This document shows, piece by piece, positions 24,003-34,582 of a DNA stretch of 64,000 bases (positions are counted from its first letter, which is position 1; each line of letters opens with the position of its first letter). A program made the position numbers and the translations under genes. This stretch comes from Pleurodeles waltl (Eukaryota; Chordata; Amphibia; Caudata; Salamandridae). The DNA lies in assembly GCF_031143425.1 (NCBI RefSeq), contig NC_090447.1, positions 139,581,106 through 139,645,105 of the forward strand, in the 5' to 3' direction. Below the pieces are notes generated by a model, which worked only from the letters and a program-made list of their open reading frames with translations, was not told the DNA's origin and searched no databases.

Positions 24003-24989
24003 TGTTGTGTAGCCATTTTAGTTATAGCTCCATGCACGTTAGTTTAATACACTAGGCCGCTGTGCACTATGACCTGGATATATTTTATTCGGCTTTGCAT
24101 TGTTATTTTTACAATAACCAGTTTTACGGTCTTGTTTTAATTTCTTCTATCCAACTGTTTTGCTTAGCCCAACACTGTGTTCTCAAAGAAGACATTCTTG
24201 ATCACTTTGTGCTTCAGTCAAGGCTACAGTTTGGTACATTGCCAGTGAACGTGGTAGAAGTTTAAGTTTAGTCTCCAACATTCATAGAAAATAGACATCC
24301 TTACATAGGGACATTTTCTTAGAACATTAGCTGTGTTATTATGAAAACACTTCCTAGTCCCATTACACGTCAAGAGGGAGTTTCCAGCCATGGAACCACG
24401 ACTGTATGCTGAATGCTTTGCTGCAGATGCTAAAGCAGACTACAGGCCTTTGCTCAGGCATGAGGGTCGATGTCCTCCTGGGGGAACCTGAAAGGCAGAA
24501 TTAGAGCTTAACATGCTGTGCTCAAATTAAGACTCAGATAGAAAATAGTCCATAGATTCTAGTGGCAATATGATAGTGTTATTCGTATGCTTCACTCTCA
24601 TCGTCACCATTTTAATATTATCATGTGTAGTTCTGGTTATTGCAGCTCACGCTTTGCTATCTAAAATGCAGTTGTTTTATTAAACCAGTCTTTAAATCTC
24701 ATTCTGCTTTTATTGTCATTTATATATGAGACCGAATTGTGGATGAGAGAACCGGATGTGACCTGAGTGACCACGACTTCCTTGAGAAGTATGATATGTC
24801 ATGCGCTCGGCTGCCCAATTATCTCTACCTTTTGGGAGAGACGAGGCACTGCTAGTTAGCTGGAGCAAAACCCTGATTTAGAGCAACAGGTGTCACCCAC
24901 TGTAGGTCAGACTCAGTCTCCCACACTGTGGACGATCTTGCTGCTCAAAATCCAGTAGTCTCATTAGAATAATGAGAGCCTACGTGACA
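24003..24989 (+). mobile_element. Solo LTR, copy 2
   Basis: TGTTGTGTAGCC to GTGACA, 987 bp, flanked by an exact 4-bp duplication CACC (23999-24002 and 24990-24993). Same family and orientation as 19200-20162 and alignable end to end, with many substitutions and small gaps. No internal genes, so a solo LTR. Confidence 0.88.
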
Positions 24990-26025
24990 CACCTACAGCA
25001 GTGAAAAGACTTTTACATCAGAACTAAACATTAGAGACCATCCTGGATTGCCTCATGCAATATTCTTGGCTGTAAATCTGTAATTAGTGCTGCATACAAT
25101 CACTTTCACCACTCTCCACAGAAGACTAAGGGCCTAATTTAGAGATTGGCAGATGGGGTTACTCTGTCAGAAATGCGACAGAGATACCGTCTGCCGTATT
25201 ATGATTCCATTATAGCCTACGGACATCGTAATACTGCAGATGGTTTATACGTCACATTAGTGATGGAATAACCTGTCTGTTAAACTCTAGGTCAGGCCCA
25301 AATGCTCAAATTCCATTATTTGAGATATTTGCATGGTGTCAGACGTTTCATCCCAGAATAGGAGCGATTGATCAGCATTCACCCTTAATTTTGCTTACAT
25401 CTTGACTAAAACAACTGCCTGAAATAAGGCAATGACCAGGTATTTTGTTCTAAAAAGATCCATTGTAAATGTATAAATCCTCTATGTTTTGAGTTCTCTT
25501 GGAACCTAGCATCTTATTTTCGTCTACTTATTAAAAGCATGTTGCAATTAACTTGTCATTAATTATATTAATTATAATTTTTAATTGATGTCATAATGCT
25601 TTATAATGTTTTATGTGTTATAGGTGTTTTCTATATGTGGTATGTGTGTTTTTGGAAGTGTAAAGTGCTCTGATGCCTGAGATCATGTTTATTATATATA
25701 TATCATACTTTCAATTTTCTTTTCAACATTTTATATTTTTCTTGGAACTATACATTTAAATATGTTTTAAAGTCTCAGAGTTTAGTTCCATTTCAATGCT
25801 TAGATCATCATATTATAGTACAGGTTATTTGGATAAAAATGACAGCAGTTAGCACTTGTTAAAATCCAGTTGGCGAGCACCATTCCAATGCAATTTGTAA
25901 ATGGAGTAATGTGCTGCTTCTGGACTATCAGAAAAGCACTTTTTTAATGTCAGAGAATTTTGGCAACATTACCAATAGCCGAAGAGCACATTCCTACTGA
26001 ATATTAGGGCTGGGTGAGACACTTA
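24990..26025. other. AT-rich intergenic DNA with one MITE
   Basis: No gene. Contains the MITE at 25130-25299 and an AT-rich stretch with a short TATATA run near 25690. The last bases (TTA, 26023-26025) abut the left end of the large Harbinger composite. Confidence 0.4.
25130..25299. mobile_element. Short palindromic MITE
   Basis: GGGCCTAATTTAGAG at the left, and on the right the inverted counterpart CTCTAGGTCAGGCCC. Internal sequence is also partly inverted (TCTGTCAGAA / GATACCGTCTGCCG arms). The end sequence resembles those at 46840 and 55006, so it may be a passenger of that Harbinger family. Non-coding. No clear 3-bp duplication. Confidence 0.7.
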
Positions 26026-26411
26026 GGCCCTCATTTTGACATTGCCGGTAAATCCCACTTACCGCCATGCTGTCTGCCGCCAACTTACCGCAGCCACAGT
26101 GGATTTCTGTTCACCATATTATGACACACACAGTAATCCGACAGTATTCAGCCACATACACAAATCTGCCACACCAAAGGTCAGTGATAAACTGGTGGTA
26201 TGAAAAATCAAACCATTACGCCAACAGAACAACGCCCACCACAGTATGACCCACGAATCACCACGGCGGACATTCAACGGCGGTAAACCATTGGCAGTAC
26301 ATACCGCTGCACTCAAAATACACACACACAAACAAAACACCACCACATTGGACAATTCAAACAACACATACCTGGCACCAATACACACACCACACCCACA
26401 CACCCACACCA

Positions 26412-26418
26412 CTATAAA
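26412..26418 (+). promoter_or_regulatory. TATA box for Harbinger gene A
   Basis: TATAAAA in a CA-rich, G-poor leader, 187 bp before the gene A start codon. An ATTGG (inverted CCAAT) sits about 65 bp further upstream. Positions suit a core promoter; transcription not tested. Confidence 0.5.
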
Positions 26419-26604
26419 ACACACATCCACATTACCCACAACCGTTTACCATTACAAACAATTGCCACAAGAGAGAGGCAGCAAGACCACAGATACAACC
26501 AGAGCCACACACCACTCACACCTATACACCACTCACGCATCCCACATCACACACCCCAACACATTACACAACACACCCTCACCAACACACTTCAAACAAC
26601 ACCC

Positions 26605-27962
26605 ATGGCACCACAAAGACACCCCCGATTCACAGAGGAGGAGCTAAGGGTCATGGTAAAGGAGATCATCAGGGTAAAGCCTCAAATATTTGGAGCACAG
26701 GTGCAGCAGATATCAATAGCTAGGAAGTTAGAGCTATGGCAGAGAATCGTGGACAGGGTCAACACCGTGGTACAGCACCCAAGAACAAGGGATGACATCA
26801 GGAAGAGGTGGAATGACCTGCAAGGGAAGGAACTTTCCAATGCAGCAAGACACCAGCTCGCTCTACAGAGGACTAGCAGTGGACCCCCACCTACTCCCCC
26901 ACAACTCACAGCATGGTAGGAGCAAGTTTTGGCAATCATGCATCCTGAGGGCCTGGCCAGAGTAGGAGGAGGACTTGACTCTGGTATGTCAACTCTCTAC
27001 TACTGCTACCCCCCTACCTGCATGCCATCACAGACCCCCTCCCTCACCCTCACCCTCACTCCCATTACTCCACCACTACCCACACATCCCACCATCACAT
27101 CTCACTCACCCCAATACCAAGCCCTGCATGCTTCACCAATGCATGGACACCCCTCACAGCCCTCCATAGACACTCATCACTAAAGCGTGCACACTATAGA
27201 GGACTAATCACCCCACCATACACCAACGTACACAAGTGAAAGCTGCCAGGACTAATACAACTAAAGAGGGCAAGTTACGGATGCACAATATGTCGGACAC
27301 AGAAACAATAACACATCATTTGCATCTCCACAGGTACCCCAGCCAATGTCACCGGAGAGGAGGTACCAGCAATATCCAGTCCCCCAACAGAAGAGGCCCA
27401 CAATGATGACAGCAATCCTGGTCTTCAGGATCTGGATGACCAACCTGGCCCATCAGGGACCTCCGGACAGTCAGTTACCCAGGCCCAGTCACACGTCACC
27501 ACAGAGCTTCCCCCATCAGGAAACACCACCACAGCACCCACCCAGCATCCCCACACCTCTGTCCCCAGGACACTTCAATCAGTAGTGTGTCCACCTCTAC
27601 AGGGACCCCAGGGCACACCTCAAACCCATGACAAACAGGGACCTGGGGTCCGTGGCAGTGGGCACACCGTTCAGGAGACAGAGGCAGAGGCCACCAGGGA
27701 CACTGGGAGGACTGTTGTGTGCCAGGGGGAGGACAGGCCAAGGGAACCGACACTCCAGGAGGCACTTGCAGAGATCCTGGGAGCATATCAACATTCCCAG
27801 GACACGATGACTCAGATCCTGGACAATGTGCAGGAGAACAGGTGGCTGCAGGAGGGACAGTACCAGGGGATCAGGGAGGACTTGCAGGCCATCAACAACA
27901 CCCTGATCTCCATAGCAGGGGTGCTGGTAGACATGGCCAATATTATGAGGGAGGCAGTCTAA
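26605..27962 (+). pseudogene. Harbinger gene A: Myb/SANT-like DNA-binding partner protein, two exons
   Basis: Partner of the HARBI1 nuclease. Exon 1 (26605-26983) opens MAPQRHPRFTEEELRVMV. It carries a Myb/SANT-like domain over residues 8-80: helix 1 EELRVMVKEII, then ARKLELWQRIVDRVNTV, and the recognition-type helix TRDDIRKRWNDLQGKEL. A donor lies at 26984, the acceptor CTCCACAG before 27334, and phase is kept (DSG then TP). Exon 2 (27334-27962) is an acidic Ser/Pro linker with DDQPGPSGTSG, ending in a long coiled coil (EALAEILGAYQHSQDTMTQI and on). One in-frame TAG at 26917-26919 stands where relatives have Glu; otherwise the gene is open. The AATAAA at 28315 follows. Nearly intact but formally a pseudogene, unless the stop is allelic. 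Confidence 0.85.
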
Positions 27963-28314
27963 CACCAGTGGGCCCCTGCCACTAGCCAGACATCTGAACA
28001 GCCTTCCACCACCATTGCCCGTAGTGGACAGGAGGCCCCGCCCCTGCAGAAGGAGAACCACCCCGCAAACATTCCCTGTAATCCAGACAAAAGCTGCAGA
28101 CTATTGCCAAAACCCTGCCAGGAAACAAGACTCTCCTGATTGTCACCCTTGTGTCCCACTCTGTCACCCTGTCTACCTTGAACTGCCATTGATCCCCTTC
28201 CTATGTCCCCTTGGACAATGCATTTGTGCGACAAATAGACTGGAACAATACCCTGGACTTTCCTCCAGCATGACCCCATCCCATTGCACTTGCCCCTCAA
28301 AATCTTAGCACTTC

Positions 28315-28320
28315 AATAAA
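28315..28320 (+). terminator. Polyadenylation signal of gene A
   Basis: AATAAA, 353 bp after the gene A stop codon, in the convergent space before the end of the opposing HARBI1 gene. Repeated at 37145-37150 in duplication copy 2, where no gene A lies upstream. Confidence 0.5.
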
Positions 28321-28610
28321 CACCCTTGCACAAAAAAGACTTTGGAGTATGTAAAATATTCAAGTATGTATTCATTTAAACAAGTACAAACATTGCAATT
28401 CAACTGTACAGAAAATGAGCATAGATTAATGACGTGTAGCTTGTTGCAGTGATCACACCAGGAGCATAAGTGAGGTCAGCAACATCTGTAAAATTAATTA
28501 CCAAAGGGTACAGTAAGTGGGCATGGAAGTGGGAAATAGCAGCATGCCTGTGTCACAGACATTTCAACAAAATCAATAGAATTGTGAAGTAACACTATCT
28601 TACTTGTGTG

Positions 28611-29746
28611 TCATTGGAAATATTGTCCGATCACTGATGTTCTGTTGTCCTCATCCTCATCCTCTGCCTCCTCATCCTCACTGTCCACAGGGTCCACTGC
28701 CGCCACACGGGCATCCCCAGCCTCCTCCTCCTGCAGAAAAGGTACATAGCGTCTCAGGGCTAGGTTGTGCAACATGCAGCATGCCACTACTATCTGGCAG
28801 ACCTTCTTAGGTGAGTAGCACAGGGACTACGAATGGAGGCATCTGAACCGAGCCTTCAGGAGGCCAAAGGTCCTTTCTATTATCCTTCTGGTTCACCCAT
28901 GAGCCTCATTATAATGTTCCTCTGCCCTTGTCCTGGCATTCCTCACAGGGGTCAGCAGCCATGATAGCTCAGGGTACCCAGTCACCTGCAAATATTGAGG
29001 GACAACATTTAGCCACACACTATCCCATATGGCCCACACCATACCCATACACCAACATATACTGGGTGGGAACCAAGGCACACCTATTAGCCACACCCTG
29101 TGCCTTTGTAGTTGGCACATCACATTTGGGATGCTGCTATTCCTCAGGACAAAGGCATCATGCACTGACCCAGGATACTTTGCATTGATGTGGAAGATGT
29201 ACTGGTCCGCCAAGCACACCATCTGAACATTCATTGAGTGGAAACTCTTACGATTTCTGAACACCGGTTCATTCTGACGGGGGGGACAAATGCAATATGT
29301 GTTCCATCAATTCCCCCAATTATGTTGGGGATATGTCCCATTGCATAGAACTTGGCCTTCACTGTGGCCAAATCTTCAACCTGGCGAAATACAATGTAGC
29401 TGCACATGTGTTTAATCAGGGCAGACAACACTCTTGTTAACACTATTGAGAACATTGGCTGTGACATTCCTGCCACCAATCCCACTGTCACTTGGAAAGA
29501 ACCAGTTGCCAGGAAATGGAGCACTGATAGAACTTGCACAAGAGGGGGGATCCCGGTGGGGTGACGGATAGCAGATATCAGGTCAGGCTCCAGATGGGCA
29601 CACAGCTCTGTGATTGTGGCCCTGTTGAGTCTGCAGGGGAGGATAATGTGCCTGTCCTCCGTTGTTGCAAAGTCCACTAGGGTTCTGTATACAGTGGTAT
29701 GTCTCCATCTCCTATTCATCCGCAGTGGTAGCAAGCTATGAGGCAA
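28611..29746 (-). pseudogene. Harbinger HARBI1-type transposase, copy 1
   Basis: DDE nuclease that cuts the element ends. In order on the minus strand: N-terminal helical region with PCRLNRATITELC; FLATGSFQVTVGLVAGMSQ; IIGGIDGTHIAFVPP (first Asp); a 1-base shift in the C-run opposite 29279-29285; FRNRKSFHSMNVQMVCL; YPGSVHDAFVLR (second Asp); an intron of about 100 bp (28986-29083); LSWLLTPVRN; and IIERTFGLLKARFRC (catalytic Glu). A helical end with VVACCMLHNLALRR and an acidic EDEEAEDEDEDN tail stops at TGA 28611-28613. In-frame stops at 28893-28895 and 28827-28829. All three catalytic acids are still readable. Convergent with gene A, divergent from gene B. Confidence 0.9.
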
Positions 29747-30176
29747 AAGAGTGAGGACCCAGTCACAAATGGAACAATGGGGCTACAACAGAACATTGCA
29801 TGCAGTTAACTTGTAATGGGTAAGTGTGATTTGTACAGTGTGCTCAAATCACCAGTGACGCAGCAAATATCCAGGGCCTGCCCCCCCGAAATGGCGTCTA
29901 CCTGTCCTGTGTGGCGGGACAGGTGGAAAAGAGGTAATCCCACTGACGTTGTGCGCTGTTGCGGGAGGCGGTTGGGAACCGCTGTGCAACTCGTCATTGG
30001 ATAACATTGGGCCGTATGAGTTTAGGTGGCCAATGGTGATCTATGCCAGTGGTGATGGTATGCACTGCCGCGGACGTGACTGCCATTTTCTATCGGATTC
30101 CTCACTTGTTAGCTGATCTTCAACAGGAGAGGACCTACACTGCATGTGCTGCTGTGACCTGTGTCTGGATCCTACC
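29747..30176. promoter_or_regulatory. Shared divergent promoter region, copy 1
   Basis: 430 bp between the HARBI1 start (-) and the gene B start (+). Contains three CCAAT boxes (ATTGG at 29996-30000 and 30006-30010, CCAAT at 30030-30034) and no TATA box. Two inverted repeats occur: CCTGTCC...GGACAGG (29901-29907 / 29917-29923) and GCGGTT-GGG-AACCGC (29968-29982). The layout suggests one regulatory region for nuclease and partner; the palindromes could bind the Myb-like proteins, which is inference. Confidence 0.5.
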
Positions 30177-32930
30177 ATGGTCCGTGCAACTGGGGAAAGG
30201 GCCCCTGCCTTCACCTCGTCGGAGTTAAAGAGACTGGTGGATGGGGTCCTACCCCAGTACATTCTGCTGTATGGGCCTCCAGACCAACAGGTGAGTACAC
30301 CTTGGGTATGATGCATGTGGCATGAATGCATGGAGTGGTGTGTGTGAAAGCCTCGTGTAAGGAGGGTGGGAGGATGTCCTCTGGGTGGCGTACAGGTTGT
30401 GTGCTGGGCCATGTGTGTGTAAATGGTGATGTGAAGGGGCATGGCGGGCCATAACTGTAACAGGCAGGACTGTTTTGACTAATGTCATTTTCCTGTATGT
30501 ATTTCCTCTGCAGGTCAGCGCCCATCAAGAGAAGGGTATATGGCATGTTATCGCCAAGGATGTGCGGACTCTGGGGGTCTACGGCAGGTCGAGCACCCAC
30601 TGTCGGAAATGTTGGGAGGACCTGAGATGCTGGGCACGGAAGACGGTGGAGGCCCAGCTAGGGATGGCCTCCCAACGAGGAAGGGGTGCCCATCGAACCC
30701 TGATCCCAATGGCATGCATACTGGTGGTGGCCTATCCTGAGCTGGATGGGCGCTTGAGGGCATCACAGCAGCCACAGGGGGGTGAGTACAGTGCCCATCA
30801 TTATTACTTACACATGGTAGGGTGGTACCCAGGTGGGGGATGTGTGCCAGTGGGTGCCCCTAGGCCAGGCATGACATTGCAGCATAGGTCCCCTGGTGGC
30901 TGGGGTTCAGAAGGGAAAATCTTGCTATCTAGCTCGTAGGCATCCACTACTGGTCAGGGCTGGGTGGGTCCCAGGTGTGCCACATTTGGCGGTATGTGCC
31001 CCTCCCCATGCCTTGGCTGCTAACTGTTTCTCTGGTAGTGCTCTGGCATATAGTGTGGTGCTGTTCCCTGTGTGTGATGGTGCTGTGTACGCCAATGATG
31101 GTGTTGGTGCAGCCATTGACCAAGTGTATCCTTTCTCTCTCCCCCGTTTTTGTTTTGATATCCTGTTTCTATGTGCATTAGCATCATCTGACAGAGAAGC
31201 AGAGGGAGGGAGCTGCATCCCACAGGACCCAGGAGGCGGAGTCCACCGATGCTGAGGGCACCAGTGGGCTGCAGGGCGAGGGGAGCACCACGGCGGAGGC
31301 TGGAGGGGACAGTTCTGACACAGATACCTCCTCTGATGGAATATCCCTAGTGGTGGAGGAAACCTCTGTGACCAACCCAGCTACAGGTACAGCGCCACCG
31401 CCTGTACCAGCACCGCCCTCCCAGCAGCCTCTCAGCGAGTTGCCCGTGCCTGCTCACCCAGGAGGGTGGGCATCTCCTTCACCCCAGGCACCTCAGCCCC
31501 TACCCCAGTGAGCCCTGCTGCCCTGAGTGAGGAGGCTATTGACCCCCTGAGATCCATCTCTGTAGGGCAGTCAACTATTGTGAATGCCATCCCGGGGCTA
31601 GCAGCCCAGATGCAACAGACTAATGCATTTCTGGAGGGCATCCACAGTGGATTGGCAGCCCAACATAGATCGATCCAGGCTCTGGCCTCCTCTCTGATGG
31701 CAACCACTGTCCCTGTTTCTACTCTCCCCCCCAACTTTCTCTTCCCAGTCCCATTCTCCTCAACCCCAACCCATCCCAAGCAGACAGACAGATGAGCATG
31801 CACACAAAGACAAAACACAAGAGTGGCACAGGCAAACACAAGTACTACACTTCATCCCATAGGCACTCACACAAACACCACCCAGATGCAAACACAGCAA
31901 CATCCACTATTTCCACTGTCTCCCCCTCCTCCTCCTCCTCCACCTCCCTCCCAGTTCCATCTACACTCACACCTGCATGCACTGCATCATCATCATCCAC
32001 TATCAGCATCATCACCACACCAAGTAGAACACACACCTCAATGGCAGACACCTCCACAACAGCCATGCACACATCCCCTGTGTCCTCTCCCACTGGGTCT
32101 GTTCCATCCCTTCTAAGGCAGACAAACACAAGCACTCAGACACCCAGCAGCCATCCACCTCACAACAACATCCAGCCCATGCACCTGCACCCAAAATCAG
32201 CAGACGAACACCTCCTACAACCACTCTCTCTTCCTCCACTCCCATTTCTCCTCCTCCCTCTTCCCGCCCCAATGTCCCTAAAAAACTGTTCCTATCCACC
32301 ATTGACCTCTTCCCTACCCCTCCCTCCCCATCCTGCACGTATGGCCAGGGTGGGAAGAACCCAGCCAAGCACCTCAGCCACAAAGTCCACGGGCCCAGTT
32401 GTCACCACACCCACGTGTGGTGGAAAAGGAAGAAGGTGAAGGAGCCTACACCAGGCAGCCTCAAGGGAAAGGAGCCTGCCCCATCTGCCAGAAAGTCGAG
32501 GGAGCCTGCCCCAGCAGGCAAGAAGGAAAAGGAGCCTTCCCCTGCTGCAAGAAAGAGCAAGGAGCCTGCCCCAGCAGGCAAAAAGGTAAAGGGGCCTTCC
32601 CCTGCTGCAAGAAAGAGCAAGGAGCCTGCCCCAGCAGACAAGAAGGTAAAGGAGCCTGCTCCAGCTGCCAGGAAGAGCAAGGAGCATGCACGAGCAATCC
32701 GGATGACCAAGGGCCCTTGGCGAGGAACTGTGACAGAGCCCCTACCGGCAACCATGTTTGTGCAGCCTTCTGAGGCTGCAGGGGATGGGCAGGAGCCTCC
32801 CCCCGCCAGCAGCACCACCACCTCCAGTGGGCAACCATCTGAGGCTGCTGGGGATGGGCAGGAGCCTCCCCTCACCAGCAGCACCACCACCTCCAGTGAG
32901 CAGCCGTCACCACCGGCGGACAGTATGTAA
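30177..32930 (+). pseudogene. Harbinger gene B: second Myb/SANT-like protein with basic KP-rich tail, copy 1
   Basis: Exon 1 (30177-30290) reads to YGPPDQQ. After donor GTGAGT and acceptor TCCTCTGCAG, exon 2 (30514-30781) continues VSAHQEKGIWHVIAKDVRTL with STHCRKCWEDLRCWARKTVE, a Myb/SANT-like domain built across the splice. Donor GGTGAGT; the acceptor ending 31194 keeps frame into acidic exon 3 (31195 on, EKQREGAASHRTQEAE, SSDTDTSSDGISLVVEE). A shift near 31465 leads to a conserved module (EEAIDPLRSISVGQSTIVNA), a Thr/Ser/His/Pro-rich stretch, and finally a Lys/Pro/Ala repeat tail to a stop near 32930. Shifts near 31465, 31795 and 32410 make it a probable pseudogene, or some may be unrecognised introns. 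Role by family: DNA-binding helper of HARBI1. Confidence 0.75.
32412..32700 (+). repeat. Coding tandem repeat: KEPxPAxxK tail, copy 1
   Basis: About nine diverged 10-codon units of the form KEP-(A/S)-PA-(G/A)-(K/R)-K, arranged as 60-bp pairs (GGAGCCTGCCCCAGCAGGCAA and GGAGCCTTCCCCTGCTGCAA types). Composition (Lys, Pro, Ala, almost no hydrophobics) is like a linker-histone H1 tail. Also open on the opposite strand, which is a by-product of the repeat. Copy 2 at 41240-41528. Confidence 0.8.
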
Positions 32931-33002
32931 TCCTGCCTCCATGGGTTGCTGTGCGGCTTGGCCCCTGCAAATCCAGTGGGTATGACACCCACCTGAGAGA
33001 CT

Positions 33003-34550
33003 GTGACCTTGCACTCCCCAGGATCAAGAGCACATGGCACGAGGCCCCCTCCAGAACTAGTGGGTAAGACACCCACATACCCAGACTCCCCAGGATCAAG
33101 AGCACAGGGCACGAGGTCCCCTCCAGAACCAGTGGAGCAATCTGACTGTAGGAAGGTCCTGCAACAGTTTGCTGAGCTCTTTTCCCTAACCCCTGGTCAG
33201 ACACACCTGTGTACCCATGATGTGGACACAGGAGACAGCATGCCTGTCAAAAACAACATTTTCAGACAGTCTGACCAAGTTAAGGAAAGCATCAAGGTGG
33301 AAGTCCACAAGATGCTGGAATTGGGAGTCATTGAGCACTCTGACAGCCTCTGGGCTAGCCCAGTGGTCTTAGTCCCCAAACCTCACACCAAAGATGGAAA
33401 GAGAGAGATGAAGTTTTGTGTGGACTACAGAGGACTTAATTCTGTCACCAAGACAGATGCCCATCCCGTTCCAAGGGCAGATGAATTGATTGATAAACTA
33501 GGTGCTGCCAGATACTTAAGTACCTTTGACTTGACAGCAGGGTACTGGCAAATCAAAATGGCACCAGGAGCAAAAGAAAAGACAGCATTCTCCACACCTG
33601 ATGGGCATTATCAGTTCACTGTTATGCCCTTTGGTTTAAAGAATGCCCCTGCCACCTTCCAAAGGTTGGTGAATCAAGTCCTTGCTGGCTTGGAGTCCTT
33701 TAGTGCAGCTTATCTTGACGATATTGCTGTCTTTAGCTCCAGCTGGCAGGATCACCTGGTCCACCTGAAGAAGGTTTTGAAGGCCCTGCAAGCAGCAGGC
33801 CTCTCTATCAAGGCATCCAAATGTCAGATAGGGCAGGGAACTGTGGTTTACTTGGGACACCTTGTAAGTGGAGGCCAAGTTCAGCCACTCCAGCCCAGGA
33901 TCCAGACTATTCTGAACTGGGCAGCTCCAAAAACCCAGACTCAAGTCAGGGCATTCCTTTGCTTGACTGGGTACTACAGGAGGTTTGTGAAGGGATATGG
34001 ATCTATAGAGATACCCCTCACAGAACTTACCTCCAAGAAAATGCCCAAGAAGGTAAACTGGACTGTAGAATGCCAACAGGCCTTTGACACCCTGAAACAA
34101 GCAATGTGCACAGCACCGGTTCTCAAAGCTCCAGATTACTCCAAGTAGTTCATTGTGGAGACTGATGACTCTGAACATGGTAAAGGGGCAGTTTTGTCCC
34201 AAACAAATGATGATGGCCTTGACCAGCCTGTTGCTTTCATTAGCAGGAGGTTACTCCCCAGGGAGCAGCGTTGGAGTGCTATTGAGAGGGAGGCCTTTGC
34301 TGTGGTTTGGTCCCTGAAGAAGCTGAGGCCATACCTCTTTGGTATTCACTTTGTAGTTCAGACTGACCACAGACCTCTCAGATGGCTAATGCAAATAAAA
34401 GGTGAAAATCCAAAACTGTTGAGGTGGTTCATCTCCCTACAGGGAATGGACTTTATAGTGGAACACAGACCCGGGACTGCCCATGCCAATGCAGATGGCC
34501 TTTCCAGGTTCTTCCACTTAGAAAATGAAGACTCTCTTGGGAAAGGTTAG
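33003..34550 (+). pseudogene. Ty3-type RT-RNase H fragment, copy 1 (stop codon at residue 382)
   Basis: Same as the open copy at 41831-43378 but with TAG at 34146-34148 between the RT connection and RNase H, so translation would stop after 381 residues. Also six other base differences within 33270-34012, four of which change residues. RT motifs (STFDLTAGYWQI, FGLKNAPATFQR, YLDDIAVF) are intact. Domain order and edges are described under the open copy. Confidence 0.92.
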
Positions 34551-34568
34551 TCTCATCCTCTTTCATTT

Positions 34569-34579
34569 GGGGGGGGGGG
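34569..34579 (+). promoter_or_regulatory. Polypurine tract, copy 1
   Basis: Eleven G in a row directly before the LTR start, 19 bp after the RNase H frame ends. The expected primer site for plus-strand DNA synthesis in an LTR element. Copy 2 at 43397-43407. Confidence 0.7.
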
Positions 34580-34582
34580 TTG

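Noticed and set aside
25130..25299. Possible tRNA or SINE head
   Set aside because: No A/B box pair or cloverleaf; full-length inverted ends explain it as a MITE.
26246..26647. 133-codon His/Thr-rich frame before gene A
   Set aside because: CA-rich leader of the Harbinger element; the TATA box lies inside it and the domain start is at 26605.
26605..32930. Gene A and gene B as domesticated host genes
   Set aside because: Both sit between Harbinger ends next to HARBI1 and carry stops or shifts; nothing suggests host function.
32402..33112. 236-codon minus-strand frame opposite the gene B tail (copy at 41230-41940)
   Set aside because: It is the mirror of the 60-bp coding repeat; periodic repeats keep several frames open at once.
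33636..34202. 188-codon minus-strand frame opposite the Ty3 RT
   Set aside because: Shadow of the conserved RT frame; no motif of its own.
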